Numbered from the stretch's first letter, positions 1-8,705 are shown. The stretch is DNA of 64,000 bases from Cupriavidus pauculus (GCF_003854935.1 NZ_CP033969.1:868001-932000); one strand, 5' to 3'. Program-made: numbers and translations. Notes: generated by a model from the letters alone, not told the origin.

Positions 1-2
1 AA

Positions 3-254
3 GATTCCGCCGGCGAAGACCGGCAAGCCGTCAAGTTGTCCATTACGGACAATGGTCCCGGATTCGCACCGCGCATCCTGAGTCGAGCGTTCGAACCGTA
101 TGTGACCACGAAAGCCAAGGGTACGGGTCTCGGGCTGGCGATGGTGAAGAAGATCATTGACGAACATGGCGCGCGCATCGAACTGCGCAATCGCATGAAC
201 GGTAGCGAGATCACGGGTGCCCAGATCTCGATCCTGTTCGTTAAGCTGGCTTAG
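3..254 (+). CDS. Sensor histidine kinase, C-terminal end only (NtrY-like)
   Basis: The frame is open from the window edge and ends at a TAG. It encodes the ATP-binding end of a histidine kinase: the G1 box appears as DNGPGFAP and the G2 box as GTGLGLAMVKKIIDEHG. The N-terminal sensor, HAMP and phospho-acceptor His lie outside the window. A response regulator gene follows after 57 bp on the same strand, so the two are most likely a cognate pair. The regulator's N-terminus resembles NtrX, which suggests an NtrY-type membrane kinase for nitrogen or redox sensing. That assignment is inference, because the diagnostic domains are missing here. Confidence 0.8.
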   Translation, partial: DSAGEDRQAVKLSITDNGPGFAPRILSRAFEPYVTTKAKGTGLGLAMVKKIIDEHGARIELRNRMNGSEITGAQISILFVKLA

Positions 255-311
255 TCAATCTAGCGCACCGGCGCCTCCGGTCTGCGCTGCGGTGGGGTTA
301 AGAGGGGAAGT

Positions 312-1028
312 ATGGCAACGATCCTCGTAGTCGATGACGAAATGGGAATCCGGGAACTGCTCTCGGAGATCCTCAGTGACGAAGGACATGTGGTCGAGCT
401 GGCGGAAAACGCCCAGAAGGCGCGCGAATTCCGCGCGCAGGCCACACCCGACCTGGTGCTGCTCGATATCTGGATGCCGGATACCGACGGCGTCACGCTG
501 CTCAAGGAGTGGTCGGCGCAAGGCTATCTGACGATGCCGGTGATCATGATGTCCGGCCACGCCACGATCGATACCGCCGTGGAAGCGACCAAGATCGGCG
601 CGCTGAACTTCCTGGAAAAGCCCATCGCGCTGCAGAAGCTGCTGTCGGCCGTGGAAGCCGGGCTGGCCCGCGGCGTCGAGCGCCCGCGCACCGCCCCCGT
701 GGCCGCCGCCCCGATGACGCCGTCCGGCACGCCCGAAGCGCCCGGCACCGTCGCCGCGCCGGCCGAGACGCCCGCCGAGACCGCCACCAACGGCAACCCG
801 TCGCGCGGCGTGCCCGAGGGCGAGATGCAGTTCTCGTTCGACATGCCGCTGCGCGAAGCACGCGACCTGTTCGAACGGGCCTACTTCGAATACCACCTGG
901 TGCGCGAACACGGCAGCATGACGCGCGTGGCCGAGAAAACGGGCCTGGAGCGCACGCACCTCTACCGCAAGCTCAAGCAGCTTGGCGTGGAACTGGGCCG
1001 CAACAAGCCCGAGCCAACCGAGCAGTAA
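312..1028 (+). CDS. Response regulator, REC plus Fis-type HTH, lacking the AAA+ domain (NtrX-like)
   Basis: The protein has 238 aa. Residues 1-120 form a receiver domain with the acidic pair D9/D10, phospho-acceptor D52 (LLDIWMPD), S81 and K103. Residues 121-180 are an Ala/Pro/Thr-rich linker. Residues 185-230 form a Fis-like helix-turn-helix (VAEKTGLERTHLYRKLKQLG). Canonical NtrX is near 450 aa because it carries a sigma-54 AAA+ ATPase between these parts; that module is absent. Such a protein should bind DNA in a phosphorylation-dependent way but cannot remodel sigma-54 polymerase. It follows its kinase by 57 bp, and the tRNA-Phe gene lies downstream. The start has an AGAGGGGAAG ribosome-binding site. 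Confidence 0.88.
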   Translation: MATILVVDDEMGIRELLSEILSDEGHVVELAENAQKAREFRAQATPDLVLLDIWMPDTDGVTLLKEWSAQGYLTMPVIMMSGHATIDTAVEATKIGALNFLEKPIALQKLLSAVEAGLARGVERPRTAPVAAAPMTPSGTPEAPGTVAAPAETPAETATNGNPSRGVPEGEMQFSFDMPLREARDLFERAYFEYHLVREHGSMTRVAEKTGLERTHLYRKLKQLGVELGRNKPEPTEQ

Positions 1029-1086
1029 GCGCCGCTCAGAAAACGCTTGACGCGTCCGGTCCCGCCCGTTATAGTTTCGCTTCTTT

Positions 1087-1162
1087 GGCCCGGTAGCTCA
1101 GTCGGTAGAGCAGAGGATTGAAAATCCTTGTGTCGGCGGTTCGATTCCGTCCCAGGCCACCA
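1087..1162 (+). tRNA. tRNA-Phe (anticodon GAA)
   Basis: The gene is a 76-nt cloverleaf including an encoded CCA. The D-arm is GCTC/GAGC, the anticodon loop is TTGAAAA (anticodon GAA) on a stem GAGGA/TCCTT, and the T-loop is TTCGATT. The acceptor stem pairs GGCC with GGCC and has one C-A mismatch at the fifth pair. A strong terminator follows 8 nt downstream. No duplicated 3' end that would mark an integrated element was found in the next kilobase. Confidence 0.97.
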
Positions 1163-1170
1163 GAATTCGC

Positions 1171-1200
1171 AAACGGACGCTTTGGCGTCCGTTTTTGTTT
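1171..1200 (+). terminator. Rho-independent terminator of tRNA-Phe
   Basis: A perfect 10-bp stem (AAACGGACGC / GCGTCCGTTT) closes a TTTG loop and runs into a T-rich tract (TTGTTTT). It sits 8 nt after the tRNA CCA end. The stretch from 1201 to about 1428 shows no convincing ORF and no other structure. Confidence 0.92.
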
Positions 1201-1428
1201 TGCGTCGCAGTTCCGTCGCGTGCTCTCGCCCGAGAGCCACCATCCACGCCACATCTCCTGGCATTCAGCTAGACCCATCCCGCTGCACGAAGCCGAAGTC
1301 TTCGGCTCATCGCTCGCACGCCAAAAATCCTGCTGCCGTCAGCTCTGCTGACGAGTGTCAACGAACGGACCTGCCAGCCAGTAGTACGGTTCGAACGCTG
1401 CACGTCGGCTGTGCCTGGCGCAAGCGGC

Positions 1429-1471
1429 AAAACTAATATTCGTGCTGAAAAACTAATAAAAAACGTATAAT
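1429..1471 (+). promoter_or_regulatory. Promoter and candidate operator of the toxin-antitoxin module
   Basis: A consensus -10 hexamer TATAAT lies at 1466-1471, only 9 bp before the toxin ATG. The decamer AAAACTAATA occurs twice, at 1429-1438 and 1449-1458, a spacing of 20 bp (two helical turns), overlapping where the -35 region should be. Toxin-antitoxin operons of this type usually repress themselves through the antitoxin HTH, so the repeats are the best operator candidate. The predicted transcription start falls within about 4 nt of the ATG, which would make the message nearly leaderless. Confidence 0.6.
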
Positions 1472-1480
1472 AGGGTCTCC

Positions 1481-1750
1481 ATGGAAAAGCCATTGGAAAA
1501 CACGATCCTCTGGTCGGTGAAGGCTGCCAAGGAGTTACGCAAGCTGGACCCTCAGCATCAGAGGCCGATACGCGATGGAGTGGACGCATTGAGGGGCATG
1601 CCGGACTGCGCCAACGTCAAGCAGCTTAAAGGCGAGACGTCCGGCTACAGGCTGCGGATTGGAAACTATCGCGTGATATTCGATTTCGATGGGAAGGTGA
1701 GGATCGTGTCGATACAGGAAGTGAAACTTCGAAACGAACAGACCTACTGA
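1481..1750 (+). CDS. Type II toxin, RelE/ParE superfamily (HigB-like)
   Basis: This is an 89-aa basic protein with the RelE/ParE fold pattern: an N-terminal helix (AAKELRKLDP), a central KQLKGETSGYRLRIGNYRVIF block and a closing beta strand (KVRIVSIQEV). Family members cleave mRNA on the ribosome or inhibit gyrase; sequence alone does not decide which. The gene precedes its antitoxin, as in higBA modules, with a 58-bp gap. The DNA is visibly less GC-rich than its neighbours and uses AT-ending codons, which suggests horizontal acquisition. No Shine-Dalgarno sequence is seen before the ATG. Confidence 0.85.
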   Translation: MEKPLENTILWSVKAAKELRKLDPQHQRPIRDGVDALRGMPDCANVKQLKGETSGYRLRIGNYRVIFDFDGKVRIVSIQEVKLRNEQTY

Positions 1751-1808
1751 CAGACGGCCCGGAGCAAACCGGCCCCACCGCACCCACGCATATCAACAGG
1801 GGCATCCC

Positions 1809-2147
1809 ATGAACGCACCCAACAACTTCCAGATCATCCACGGCCCGGACGGCAAGCCGGAGTATGTGGTGGTCCCTTACGCCCAGTACATGGCTGAACG
1901 GCGCGCCGAGCGGCAGCGCGATCCCAACTACGTGCCGCACGAAGTGGTCAGCCGCGCTGTCGATGGCGCAACGCCGGTGAAGGCGTGGCGCGAACATCTG
2001 GGCTTCACACAGGCCCAGGTGGCAGCGAAGCTGGGCATCACGCAGGGCGCCTACGCCCAGCAGGAAAGCAGCGACAAGCTGCGCAAGTCGAGCCGCGAGA
2101 AGATCGCCGCCGCACTGGGCATCGCGCCCCAGCAGCTCGACTGGTGA
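1809..2147 (+). CDS. XRE-family antitoxin of the RelE-type module
   Basis: The protein has 112 aa. The N-terminal half (1-55) is likely the toxin-neutralising segment. Residues 58-112 form a Cro/C1-type helix-turn-helix (WREHLGFTQAQVAAKLGITQ) that should bind the repeats upstream of the toxin. An AGGGG ribosome-binding site precedes the ATG. GC content is closer to the chromosome average than in the toxin gene. The following 44 bp hold an inverted repeat (GGCTGGC / GCCAGCC at 2161-2167 and 2178-2184) without a T-tract. Confidence 0.85.
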   Translation: MNAPNNFQIIHGPDGKPEYVVVPYAQYMAERRAERQRDPNYVPHEVVSRAVDGATPVKAWREHLGFTQAQVAAKLGITQGAYAQQESSDKLRKSSREKIAAALGIAPQQLDW

Positions 2148-2191
2148 CAGATTCCCGCCCGGCTGGCGCTTGATCGAGCCAGCCCTGACGG

Positions 2192-3415
2192 CTACATCCT
2201 CACCAATCCCACCCCCACCATCTTCCCCGCCCGCCGCACGCCGATCTCCGCGGTTTTCGGGTCTTCCAGCCGTGCCTCGATCTGCGCGCTGGTCAGCGTT
2301 GCCACGTCCGTCTTGTCGATCGTGACGATGACGTCGGCCTCGCGTGCGCCACTGCGACCGAGTCGGCCTTCCGGGGTCAGGGCTTGCACGCGGATGCCGG
2401 CGTCGGTGCGGGTCAGGGCCGCGCCGAGCGTGGAGACTTGGCTGTCGCGCGCGTCGGGGGTCATGTCGAAGCAGAAGCGGTAGTGGCGGAAGTCGAGCTC
2501 GAAGCGGTCCATCCGGGCCAGGACGCCCAGGCCGATCTGGGGGCTGATGTCGCGGCGTTCCACGGACAGCTTCGGCAGCCGCTGGCGGCCGATCTGCATG
2601 CCGGCCAGCAGGCCCTCGCGTGCGAACGCAGGCTCGCCGGACAGGCCGTGGCCCCAGGTCCAGCCCAGGCCGTCGAATTCGCGGGCGTCGGCCATGCGGT
2701 CGAAATCGTCAGTCGGAATCGTCAGTTCGCCGTTCGAGCCGGTGTCGATGCCCAGGAAGCCGCCGCGGTCCGGCGGCAGCGCGTAGGGGATTACCGGCAT
2801 GCGCTGCGACGTTTCCAGCGTCAGGAACGTGCACTGCTGCCAGTCGTGCGCGGGCGGGGTGTCAGCGTATGCGGTCAGGCGGCCTTCCACATGGTCGGCA
2901 CGCCACGTCAACTGGCGCATGGCCTCGATGCCCAGGATGCCGTCGATGGGCCGGTTCGCGCGGGCGTTGAAGCCGTCGAGGTCGGACACCATCGCGAGCT
3001 GCCCGGCCGGGATGGACCAGTGCTGGATGCGCAGCGCCGGCGCCAGGCCCAGCGGCATCCATGTCGATCCGGTCGGCGTCTCCACTTCCAGTCCCGACGC
3101 ATCGACGGGCCGCAGGATCGCTCCCTGCGCCAGCAGGCGGTCGCGGTCTGCCTGCGCGAGCGGCCGGGTGGCGACCGGGCCATCGGCATCGAACAGCGCG
3201 AACGTGGTGCCGGTGTCCAGCAGGATGCGCAGCGGCTGGCCGCTGGCGTCGGTGGCGTCGGCGATCCAGCGCTCGCCGCGTGCGATGGGCAGGGTCAACA
3301 CGGCCGCGGAGGCCGCGCGCGGGGTGGGTGCGGGAGCGGCGGCGGGCTGGATGCCGCAGCCTTGCAGGACGGCGATGCCGAGCGGCAGCGCCGCGACGAG
3401 ACGGAACGGTTTCAT
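2192..3415 (-). CDS. Aspartic-protease-like lipoprotein with C-terminal PDZ-like domain
   Basis: The 407-aa protein begins with a lipoprotein signal peptide (lipobox LQGC, Cys20) and a short Ala/Pro linker. Two retropepsin-like motifs are present: LLDTGTTFALF near D67 and GIDTGSNGEL near D224. This looks like a duplicated or pepsin-like two-lobe arrangement, with a hydrophobic DGILGIEAM-type segment following the first. Residues 325-405 resemble a PDZ fold (GRLGRSGAREADVIVTIDK). It is probably anchored in the periplasm or outer membrane, where it may process or bind peptides; the substrate is unknown. It is monocistronic in appearance. The family call is fairly sure and the catalytic activity is not. 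Confidence 0.7.
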   Translation of the reverse strand: MKPFRLVAALPLGIAVLQGCGIQPAAAPAPTPRAASAAVLTLPIARGERWIADATDASGQPLRILLDTGTTFALFDADGPVATRPLAQADRDRLLAQGAILRPVDASGLEVETPTGSTWMPLGLAPALRIQHWSIPAGQLAMVSDLDGFNARANRPIDGILGIEAMRQLTWRADHVEGRLTAYADTPPAHDWQQCTFLTLETSQRMPVIPYALPPDRGGFLGIDTGSNGELTIPTDDFDRMADAREFDGLGWTWGHGLSGEPAFAREGLLAGMQIGRQRLPKLSVERRDISPQIGLGVLARMDRFELDFRHYRFCFDMTPDARDSQVSTLGAALTRTDAGIRVQALTPEGRLGRSGAREADVIVTIDKTDVATLTSAQIEARLEDPKTAEIGVRRAGKMVGVGLVRM

Positions 3416-3538
3416 GGTCGAGGGGATACGCCAGGATGCTTTCTGGCGGCCACTCTAAGCACTCCCCGTCCCGTGGCCTAGCAATGCAACGGCGCTGTCA
3501 CGCTTTGCGTAAATCGACGAATTCCGGCCTCCGAAGGC

Positions 3539-5020
3539 TCAGCCGAACAGTTCCTCGGCCACGCTCGGATGCAGCGGCATCGTCGTCTTCAGATGCGACG
3601 CCTTGACGCCCAGCCGCAGCGCCAGCGCCATGGTCTGGACGATTTCCGGTGCCGCGCCGTCCATCAGATGCACGCCGAGCAGGCGGTCGTTGCGCGCGTT
3701 GAACACGAGCTTGAACACCGACGGCTGCGGCACGCCGCCGAAGCGGTTTTCCAGCGACACGAAGCGCCGGATCTCCGTACGCACGCGGTCGGCCTTGCCG
3801 CCGGCTTCCTCGATGGCCTGCGCCTCGGTCAGCCCCACGGCGCCGATGGCCGGCTCGCAGAACACGGCCGTCGGCACGAAATCGAAGTCGACACGGTCGC
3901 CGCGCTTGCCGTACAGCCGGTCGGCAAGCCACCGGCCCTGCGCCACGGCCACCGGCGTCAGGTGCACGTTGTCGGCCATGCAGTCGCCGATGGCGTGGAT
4001 GGCGCGCACGCTGCTGCGGAACTGCCGGTCGACGACGATGCCACCCTTGCGGTCGAGCTTCACGCCGAGCGCTTCCAGCCCCAGCTCCGACACGTTCGGC
4101 TTGCGCCCGATGGCCGCCAGCGCCGCCTGCGCGCGCACCGTCTGCTGGCGGCCGGGGTTGTCGGCCTGCGTGTAGCACACCTCGAAGGCACCGTTGGACT
4201 GCGACACCATCGACACCTCCGCGCGAAAGTGGACGCGGATACCCTTGGCGACCAGCGCCTCGGCCAGCGCGGCGGCGATGTCGTGGTCGAACTTCGGCAG
4301 CAGCCTGTCCTCGCGCACCAGCAGGTCCACCTTGACGCCATAGCGCGACAGAATCGACGCCATTTCCACCGCGATATACCCGCCGCCGATCACCACGATC
4401 GATGCCGGCACCGTCTGCCACGTGAACAGGTCGTCCGACGAGCTGACCAGCTCGCCGCCCGGCACGGGCAAGTCGATGGGGCTGGCGCCCGTGGCGATCA
4501 GCACCTTGCCGGCGCGCACCACCTCGTTGCCGACCAGCACGTCGCCCTGGTCGTTGAACGTGGCCGCGCCGTGCCAGATCTCGACGCCGGCCTCGTTGAG
4601 CCGCTGCTTGTACGAGGCATTGAGCCGCGCCACCTCGGCGTTCACGCGCACGATGGCGTCGCGCCAGTCTTCCTTGCCGCCCGTGTGCGACAGGCATGTG
4701 GACAGGATCGACGCCCACCCGGCGCCGTACGACAGCATCTTCTTCGGCACGCAGCCGCGGTTGACGCAGGTGCCGCCGATGGCGTCGCGTTCCACCAGGA
4801 TCACGCGCGCGCCGAGCGATGCGGCGCGCCGCGCGGCGGCCACGCCGCCCGAGCCGGCGCCGATGACCACGAGGTCTGCCTGGCGGGCCTTCGGTTTCGC
4901 GTCGCGCCGGCGCGGCACGCGCTCCACCACCGGTTCGGCGCTGGCCTCGCTGGCACGGCGGCGCGGCTTGGTGGCCGGTGCCGGGGTTGGGGTTTCGGTT
5001 GATGCCTGACGTCTTGCCAT
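3539..5020 (-). CDS. gor: Glutathione-disulfide reductase
   Basis: This 493-aa cytosolic flavoprotein reduces oxidised glutathione with NADPH. The FAD dinucleotide motif is VVIGAGSGG (51-59), the redox-active disulfide is GGTCVNRGCVPKK (C85 and C90), the NAD(P) motif is VVIGGGYIAVEMA, and the dimerisation domain is C-terminal. Typical Gor proteins have about 450 aa. This one adds about 45 residues rich in Pro, Arg and Ala before the FAD fold. The chosen ATG has a strong AAGGAGG six bases upstream, and no other ATG lies before the FAD motif, so the extension looks genuine. Confidence 0.92.
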   Translation of the reverse strand: MARRQASTETPTPAPATKPRRRASEASAEPVVERVPRRRDAKPKARQADLVVIGAGSGGVAAARRAASLGARVILVERDAIGGTCVNRGCVPKKMLSYGAGWASILSTCLSHTGGKEDWRDAIVRVNAEVARLNASYKQRLNEAGVEIWHGAATFNDQGDVLVGNEVVRAGKVLIATGASPIDLPVPGGELVSSSDDLFTWQTVPASIVVIGGGYIAVEMASILSRYGVKVDLLVREDRLLPKFDHDIAAALAEALVAKGIRVHFRAEVSMVSQSNGAFEVCYTQADNPGRQQTVRAQAALAAIGRKPNVSELGLEALGVKLDRKGGIVVDRQFRSSVRAIHAIGDCMADNVHLTPVAVAQGRWLADRLYGKRGDRVDFDFVPTAVFCEPAIGAVGLTEAQAIEEAGGKADRVRTEIRRFVSLENRFGGVPQPSVFKLVFNARNDRLLGVHLMDGAAPEIVQTMALALRLGVKASHLKTTMPLHPSVAEELFG

Positions 5021-5112
5021 TCAATCCTCCTTGCCTGTCCGGCGTATCGCGCGAAAGGACGATACCGCCGCTTGCCAACCAATCGACCGGCGCCACCGGG
5101 GGCGCGTTCCCG

Positions 5113-6006
5113 CTATGTCGCCGGCAGCAGTTCCTTCTGGATGTCGGGCCACTCGCGCAGGAACGTCGCCGCGTCGCGCCGGCCCAGCTCGTAAGCGTGT
5201 GTCATGGCTTCGGGCCGCGTGTAGTCCCAGCTCGAAATCGGCACGCGCTGCGACGGCTGCAGGTACAGCCGCCGCTGGCCGCCGGTTTCGATGACGAAGC
5301 GGCGCGGGCGCGGATAGAGCCGCGTCACCAGCACCAGCACGTTGCCCGGCGCGGCGTCGAGCGCATCGACGGGTACGTTGTCGACCAGCCCGCCGTCCAG
5401 CACCGCGCGGCCGTTACGGCGCAGCACCGGCGTGAACGGCGGCGTCGATGCCGACTGCAGCAGCAGGTCCGCCAGCGCCTCGGGCGAGCGGCAATCCTGC
5501 GCCAGCACGAATTCGGGGTGGAATCCCAGCTTGCGGCCCAGCCGCGGATGCAGCGTCTTGAGCAGGTGCTTGTCGATGTTGTACGCCAGCAGCCCGGCCG
5601 CCACGGCCAGGCGCGGGCCGGTCCAGCGCGGGATATGCGCCACGCCGATGCGGATCTCGGGCGCCTGCTGCAGCCGCTGCAGCCGGTTGTCGCCGAACAG
5701 CGACAGCAGCGCGTTGCGATAGATGCCGTAGTGCGGGAACACGCGCTCGCGCCGCAGCAGGTTGCCCCAGTACGCGTTACGCGCGTTGTTGGCCAGCACG
5801 TCGCGGTAGTAGGCCATGGTCTGGTGCGAATCGTGCGCATAGACCATGCAGGCCGTGGCGGCCCCGGCCGAGATGCCGGCGATCACGCGCGGCCGCAGGC
5901 CCAGTTCCGGCGCCACCGTGTCCCACCATCCGGCCTGCCACCAGCAGCGGTTGCCGCCGCCGGCAAAGACGATCTGGTCGAAGGGCTGGTGCGCGGACGT
6001 GGACAT
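5113..6006 (-). CDS. Patatin-like phospholipase
   Basis: The 297-aa protein carries the catalytic dyad of the patatin family: a glycine-rich oxyanion motif FAGGGNRCWW (14-23), the nucleophile elbow GISAG with S46, and the Asp motif LDGGLVD (D204). Members are lipid acyl hydrolases. No signal peptide is seen, so it is probably cytosolic or membrane-associated. The ATG at 6006 was chosen because the upstream part of the open frame overlaps the thioesterase gene and has no family similarity. The thioesterase gene ends 8 bp upstream on the same strand, so the two are probably co-transcribed. Confidence 0.85.
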   Translation of the reverse strand: MSTSAHQPFDQIVFAGGGNRCWWQAGWWDTVAPELGLRPRVIAGISAGAATACMVYAHDSHQTMAYYRDVLANNARNAYWGNLLRRERVFPHYGIYRNALLSLFGDNRLQRLQQAPEIRIGVAHIPRWTGPRLAVAAGLLAYNIDKHLLKTLHPRLGRKLGFHPEFVLAQDCRSPEALADLLLQSASTPPFTPVLRRNGRAVLDGGLVDNVPVDALDAAPGNVLVLVTRLYPRPRRFVIETGGQRRLYLQPSQRVPISSWDYTRPEAMTHAYELGRRDAATFLREWPDIQKELLPAT

Positions 6007-6014
6007 CGCGGGAT

Positions 6015-6431
6015 TCAAAGCAGCGCGTAGGTGGTGGTGGCCTGCACGGCGAGCTTGCCGTCCTGGCCGGTCAGTTCGATCTCGCCGAACACGACCGTCT
6101 TGCCCAGGCGCAGCACGTTGGCCCGCACCTGCACGTCGCCGTCGATCACGGGACGCATGAAGTTGGTGGTCAGGCTGACCGTGGTCATCGGCCGGAACGC
6201 GCCGAGCGCGGCGGAAATGGCGACGATCATCGCCGTATCGGCCGCCGACATCAGCACCTGGCCGCACACCACGCCGCCGGCGTGGCGGAACGATTCCTGG
6301 AACGGCAGGCGCAGCGTCACGCCCTGCGCGTCCACGGCTTCGGCGCGCAGGCCAAGCTGGCGCACCCACGGGGCCAGCACGCGGTCGAGCGTGGCGTCGA
6401 TGTCGGCAAGGGTGAAGGTGTTGGCAGGCAC
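6015..6431 (-). CDS. Hotdog-fold thioesterase, PaaI/YbgC family
   Basis: The protein has 138 aa with a single hotdog domain. The SFRHAGGVVCGQVLMSAADTA segment and the strand MTTVSLTTNFMRPV are typical of PaaI-type acyl-CoA thioesterases. The GTG start is supported by a GAGGAG ribosome-binding site and by the length expected for the family. The longer open frame upstream only mirrors tctA on the same DNA. It is followed after 8 bp by the patatin gene, suggesting a small lipid or acyl-CoA turnover unit. The substrate is unknown. Confidence 0.82.
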   Translation of the reverse strand: MPANTFTLADIDATLDRVLAPWVRQLGLRAEAVDAQGVTLRLPFQESFRHAGGVVCGQVLMSAADTAMIVAISAALGAFRPMTTVSLTTNFMRPVIDGDVQVRANVLRLGKTVVFGEIELTGQDGKLAVQATTTYALL

Positions 6432-6493
6432 GTCCCGGTCTCCTCGGCGCGCGGATATGGTTTGCGCCAATGATACAGGGGCCGGACGCGCCC

Positions 6494-6529
6494 GCGCCCT
6501 CCGGGCGGCCATGCGGCCGGGGAGGGCGC
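6494..6529. other. GC-rich hairpin between tctA and the thioesterase gene
   Basis: A 9-bp inverted repeat (GCGCCCTCC / GGAGGGCGC) encloses a second small dyad GGCC-ATGC-GGCC. It lies in the gap after tctA. No T-tract follows on the minus strand, so it may be an mRNA-stabilising or insulating structure rather than a standard terminator. Confidence 0.5.
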
Positions 6530-6553
6530 CCGACGGGATCAGCCGGCGGCGGC

Positions 6554-8068
6554 CTACGCCGCGTTGTCGGCCGCGGCGCGCGCGGCCGTGCGACCGGCGT
6601 GCCAGCGCAGCAGGCGCGGGATCACGACCACGCCGACGGTCATCGCCAGGATGGTGGCCGAGATCGGCTGCTTGACGAACAGGCTCCAGTCGCCCTGGCC
6701 AATGGACAGCGCGTTGCGAAGCTGCTTCTCGGCAATCGGCCCCAGGATCAGGCCGACGATGACCGGCGCGGTGGGAAAGTCGAACCGGCGCATCGCCATG
6801 CCCAGCAGGCCGATCACGAACAGCAGCAGCAGGTCGAACCACGACTGGCGGATGCCGTACGCGCCCAGCCCCGCGAAGATCAGGATGCCGCCGTACAGCA
6901 GCGGCGTCGGCACGCGCAGCATGCGCACCCACAGGCCGATGGCCGGCAGGTTCAGCACCAGCAGCATCACGTTGCCGATGTACAGCGACGCCAGCAGGCC
7001 CCAGACCAGGTCGCCCGAGGTCTGGAACAGCATCGGCCCCGGCTGCAGGTTGTAGTTCTGGAACGCCGCCAGCAGGATGGCCGTGGTGTTCGACGTCGGG
7101 ATGCCCAGCGTCAGCAGCGGCGCCAGCGTGGCGGTCACCGCCGCGTTGTTGGCCGCCTCCGGCCCAGCCACGCCCTCGATGGCGCCGACCTTGCCGAATT
7201 CGTCCTTGTGGTCGGACAGCTTCTTCTCGGCCGCATAGGACAGGAAGGTCGGGATCTCCGCGCCGCCGGCCGGGATCAGCCCGAACGGAAAGCCGATGAA
7301 CGTGCCGCGGATCCACGCCGGGATCGACCGCTTCCAGTCGGACTTGTTCATGTGCACCGAACTGAGCCGGTTGAACGTGCCGTCCGGCTGCGGGAAGAAC
7401 GCGTTGAACAGCGCCTCGCCCACCGCGAACAGGCCCACGGCCACCACCACGATGTCCACGCCGTCGTACAGCTCCTGGATGTTCATCGAATAGCGCGTCT
7501 GGCCCGACAGCGAGTCCATGCCGATCAGCCCGATACCCAGGCCCAGGAACAGGCTGGTCATGCCGCGCAGCAGCGACGAGCCCAGCACGGCCGATACCGT
7601 CGTGAACGCCAGCAGCATGATCATGAAGTACTCGCCCGGACCGAACTGCAGCGCCACGTCGGCCGCCACCGGCGCGAACATCGACAGCAGCACCGTGGCG
7701 ATCGTGCCGGCCACGAACGACCCGATGGCGGCCGTGGCCAGCGCCGGGCCGGCGCGGCCGTTCTTGGCCATCAGGTTGCCTTCCATCGCCGTGACCATGG
7801 TCGACGACTCGCCCGGCGTGTTCATCAGGATCGACGTGGTCGAGCCGCCGTACATGGCGCCGTAGTAGATGCCGGCGAACATGATCAGCGCGGCGGTGGG
7901 TTCCACCTTGGCCGTGAGCGGCAGCAGCATGGCCACAGTCAGCGCCGGGCCGATGCCGGGCAGCACGCCGATGGCGGTGCCCAGGAAGCAGCCGACCAGC
8001 GCCCACATCAGGTTGATCGGCGTGATGGCCACGGCAAAGCCGTGCATGAGCTGGTTCAGGGTATCCAT
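6554..8068 (-). CDS. tctA: Tripartite tricarboxylate transporter, large permease TctA
   Basis: A 504-aa inner-membrane protein with about 11-12 hydrophobic segments and the TctA hallmarks, including [17 protein letters not shown] near the N-terminus and the repeated GxxxGxxPG-type loops ([27 protein letters not shown]). It forms the sodium- or proton-driven permease with TctB and receives carboxylates from TctC. It is the last gene of tctCBA, 28 bp after tctB, with a GGGAGGA ribosome-binding site. The actual substrate (citrate, tartrate, an aromatic acid or other) cannot be read from the sequence. Confidence 0.93.
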   Translation of the reverse strand: MDTLNQLMHGFAVAITPINLMWALVGCFLGTAIGVLPGIGPALTVAMLLPLTAKVEPTAALIMFAGIYYGAMYGGSTTSILMNTPGESSTMVTAMEGNLMAKNGRAGPALATAAIGSFVAGTIATVLLSMFAPVAADVALQFGPGEYFMIMLLAFTTVSAVLGSSLLRGMTSLFLGLGIGLIGMDSLSGQTRYSMNIQELYDGVDIVVVAVGLFAVGEALFNAFFPQPDGTFNRLSSVHMNKSDWKRSIPAWIRGTFIGFPFGLIPAGGAEIPTFLSYAAEKKLSDHKDEFGKVGAIEGVAGPEAANNAAVTATLAPLLTLGIPTSNTTAILLAAFQNYNLQPGPMLFQTSGDLVWGLLASLYIGNVMLLVLNLPAIGLWVRMLRVPTPLLYGGILIFAGLGAYGIRQSWFDLLLLFVIGLLGMAMRRFDFPTAPVIVGLILGPIAEKQLRNALSIGQGDWSLFVKQPISATILAMTVGVVVIPRLLRWHAGRTAARAAADNAA

Positions 8069-8096
8069 GTCAGGGTCCTCCCGTAGTTGCGGCGGC

Positions 8097-8570
8097 TCAG
8101 AAGCCGGCCACCGGCAGCAGCGGCAGGTTGATGCCGAGCAGGAAATCGAACAGCGCCCACATCGGCACCGTCAGCAGCAGGCCGATCAGCGCGTCGCGCA
8201 CGATGCGGCGGCTGCCGTAGCCGCGCGCCACGCAGACCATCATCAGCGTCGACGAGAACACGAAGCCCAGCGTGCCGATCAGCGCCATGTTGGCCACCAG
8301 GCCGGCCGCCACCCACAGCAGCCCCTTGAAGTTGTGCGGGGCCGACGGCAGCTCGGCGTCTTCCTCGGGCATGTTGCGGAAGCCGCCGCGCACGCCCTGC
8401 CACAGCAGCAGCGCGCCGCACACGGCCAGGCCGATGGCCACCAGCGTGGGCACGAAGCGCGGCGACAGGCCGGCGTAGCCCTCGTCGCCCGAGATGCCCG
8501 GGATGCCGGCGAAGAAGAACACGGACAGCGCCAGGACGGCGGCGCCGATGCAGACGTGGGATGGTTTCAT
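8097..8570 (-). CDS. tctB: Tripartite tricarboxylate transporter, small permease TctB
   Basis: A 157-aa protein with four predicted membrane helices (near residues 8-26, 35-55, 85-112 and 128-150), the usual TctB layout. It lies between tctC and tctA on the minus strand. A 135-bp very GC-rich spacer with hairpin potential separates it from tctC; in such operons this often lets the binding protein be made in excess over the permease. Confidence 0.88.
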   Translation of the reverse strand: MKPSHVCIGAAVLALSVFFFAGIPGISGDEGYAGLSPRFVPTLVAIGLAVCGALLLWQGVRGGFRNMPEEDAELPSAPHNFKGLLWVAAGLVANMALIGTLGFVFSSTLMMVCVARGYGSRRIVRDALIGLLLTVPMWALFDFLLGINLPLLPVAGF

Positions 8571-8705
8571 GGTGGGACTCTTCAGGGCGCCCGTCGCCCG
8601 CGCGGGCCAGGCGGCGGCCGCGGGGCAGGGCGACAGGGTGATTCGGGCTTGGGGGGCGGCGGGCCGGCGCGGGCCGGCGGCGGGTCCCCCGGCCGGGCGC
8701 GATCG

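Noticed and set aside
1087-2191. Genomic island inserted at tRNA-Phe
   Set aside because: The toxin-antitoxin pair is low in GC and next to a tRNA, but there is no integrase and no repeated tRNA 3' end nearby.
6470-8086. Long plus-strand open frame antisense to tctA
   Set aside because: It is a shadow of high-GC codon structure; the opposite strand has a full TctA match and this frame has a low-complexity Arg/Gln/His composition.
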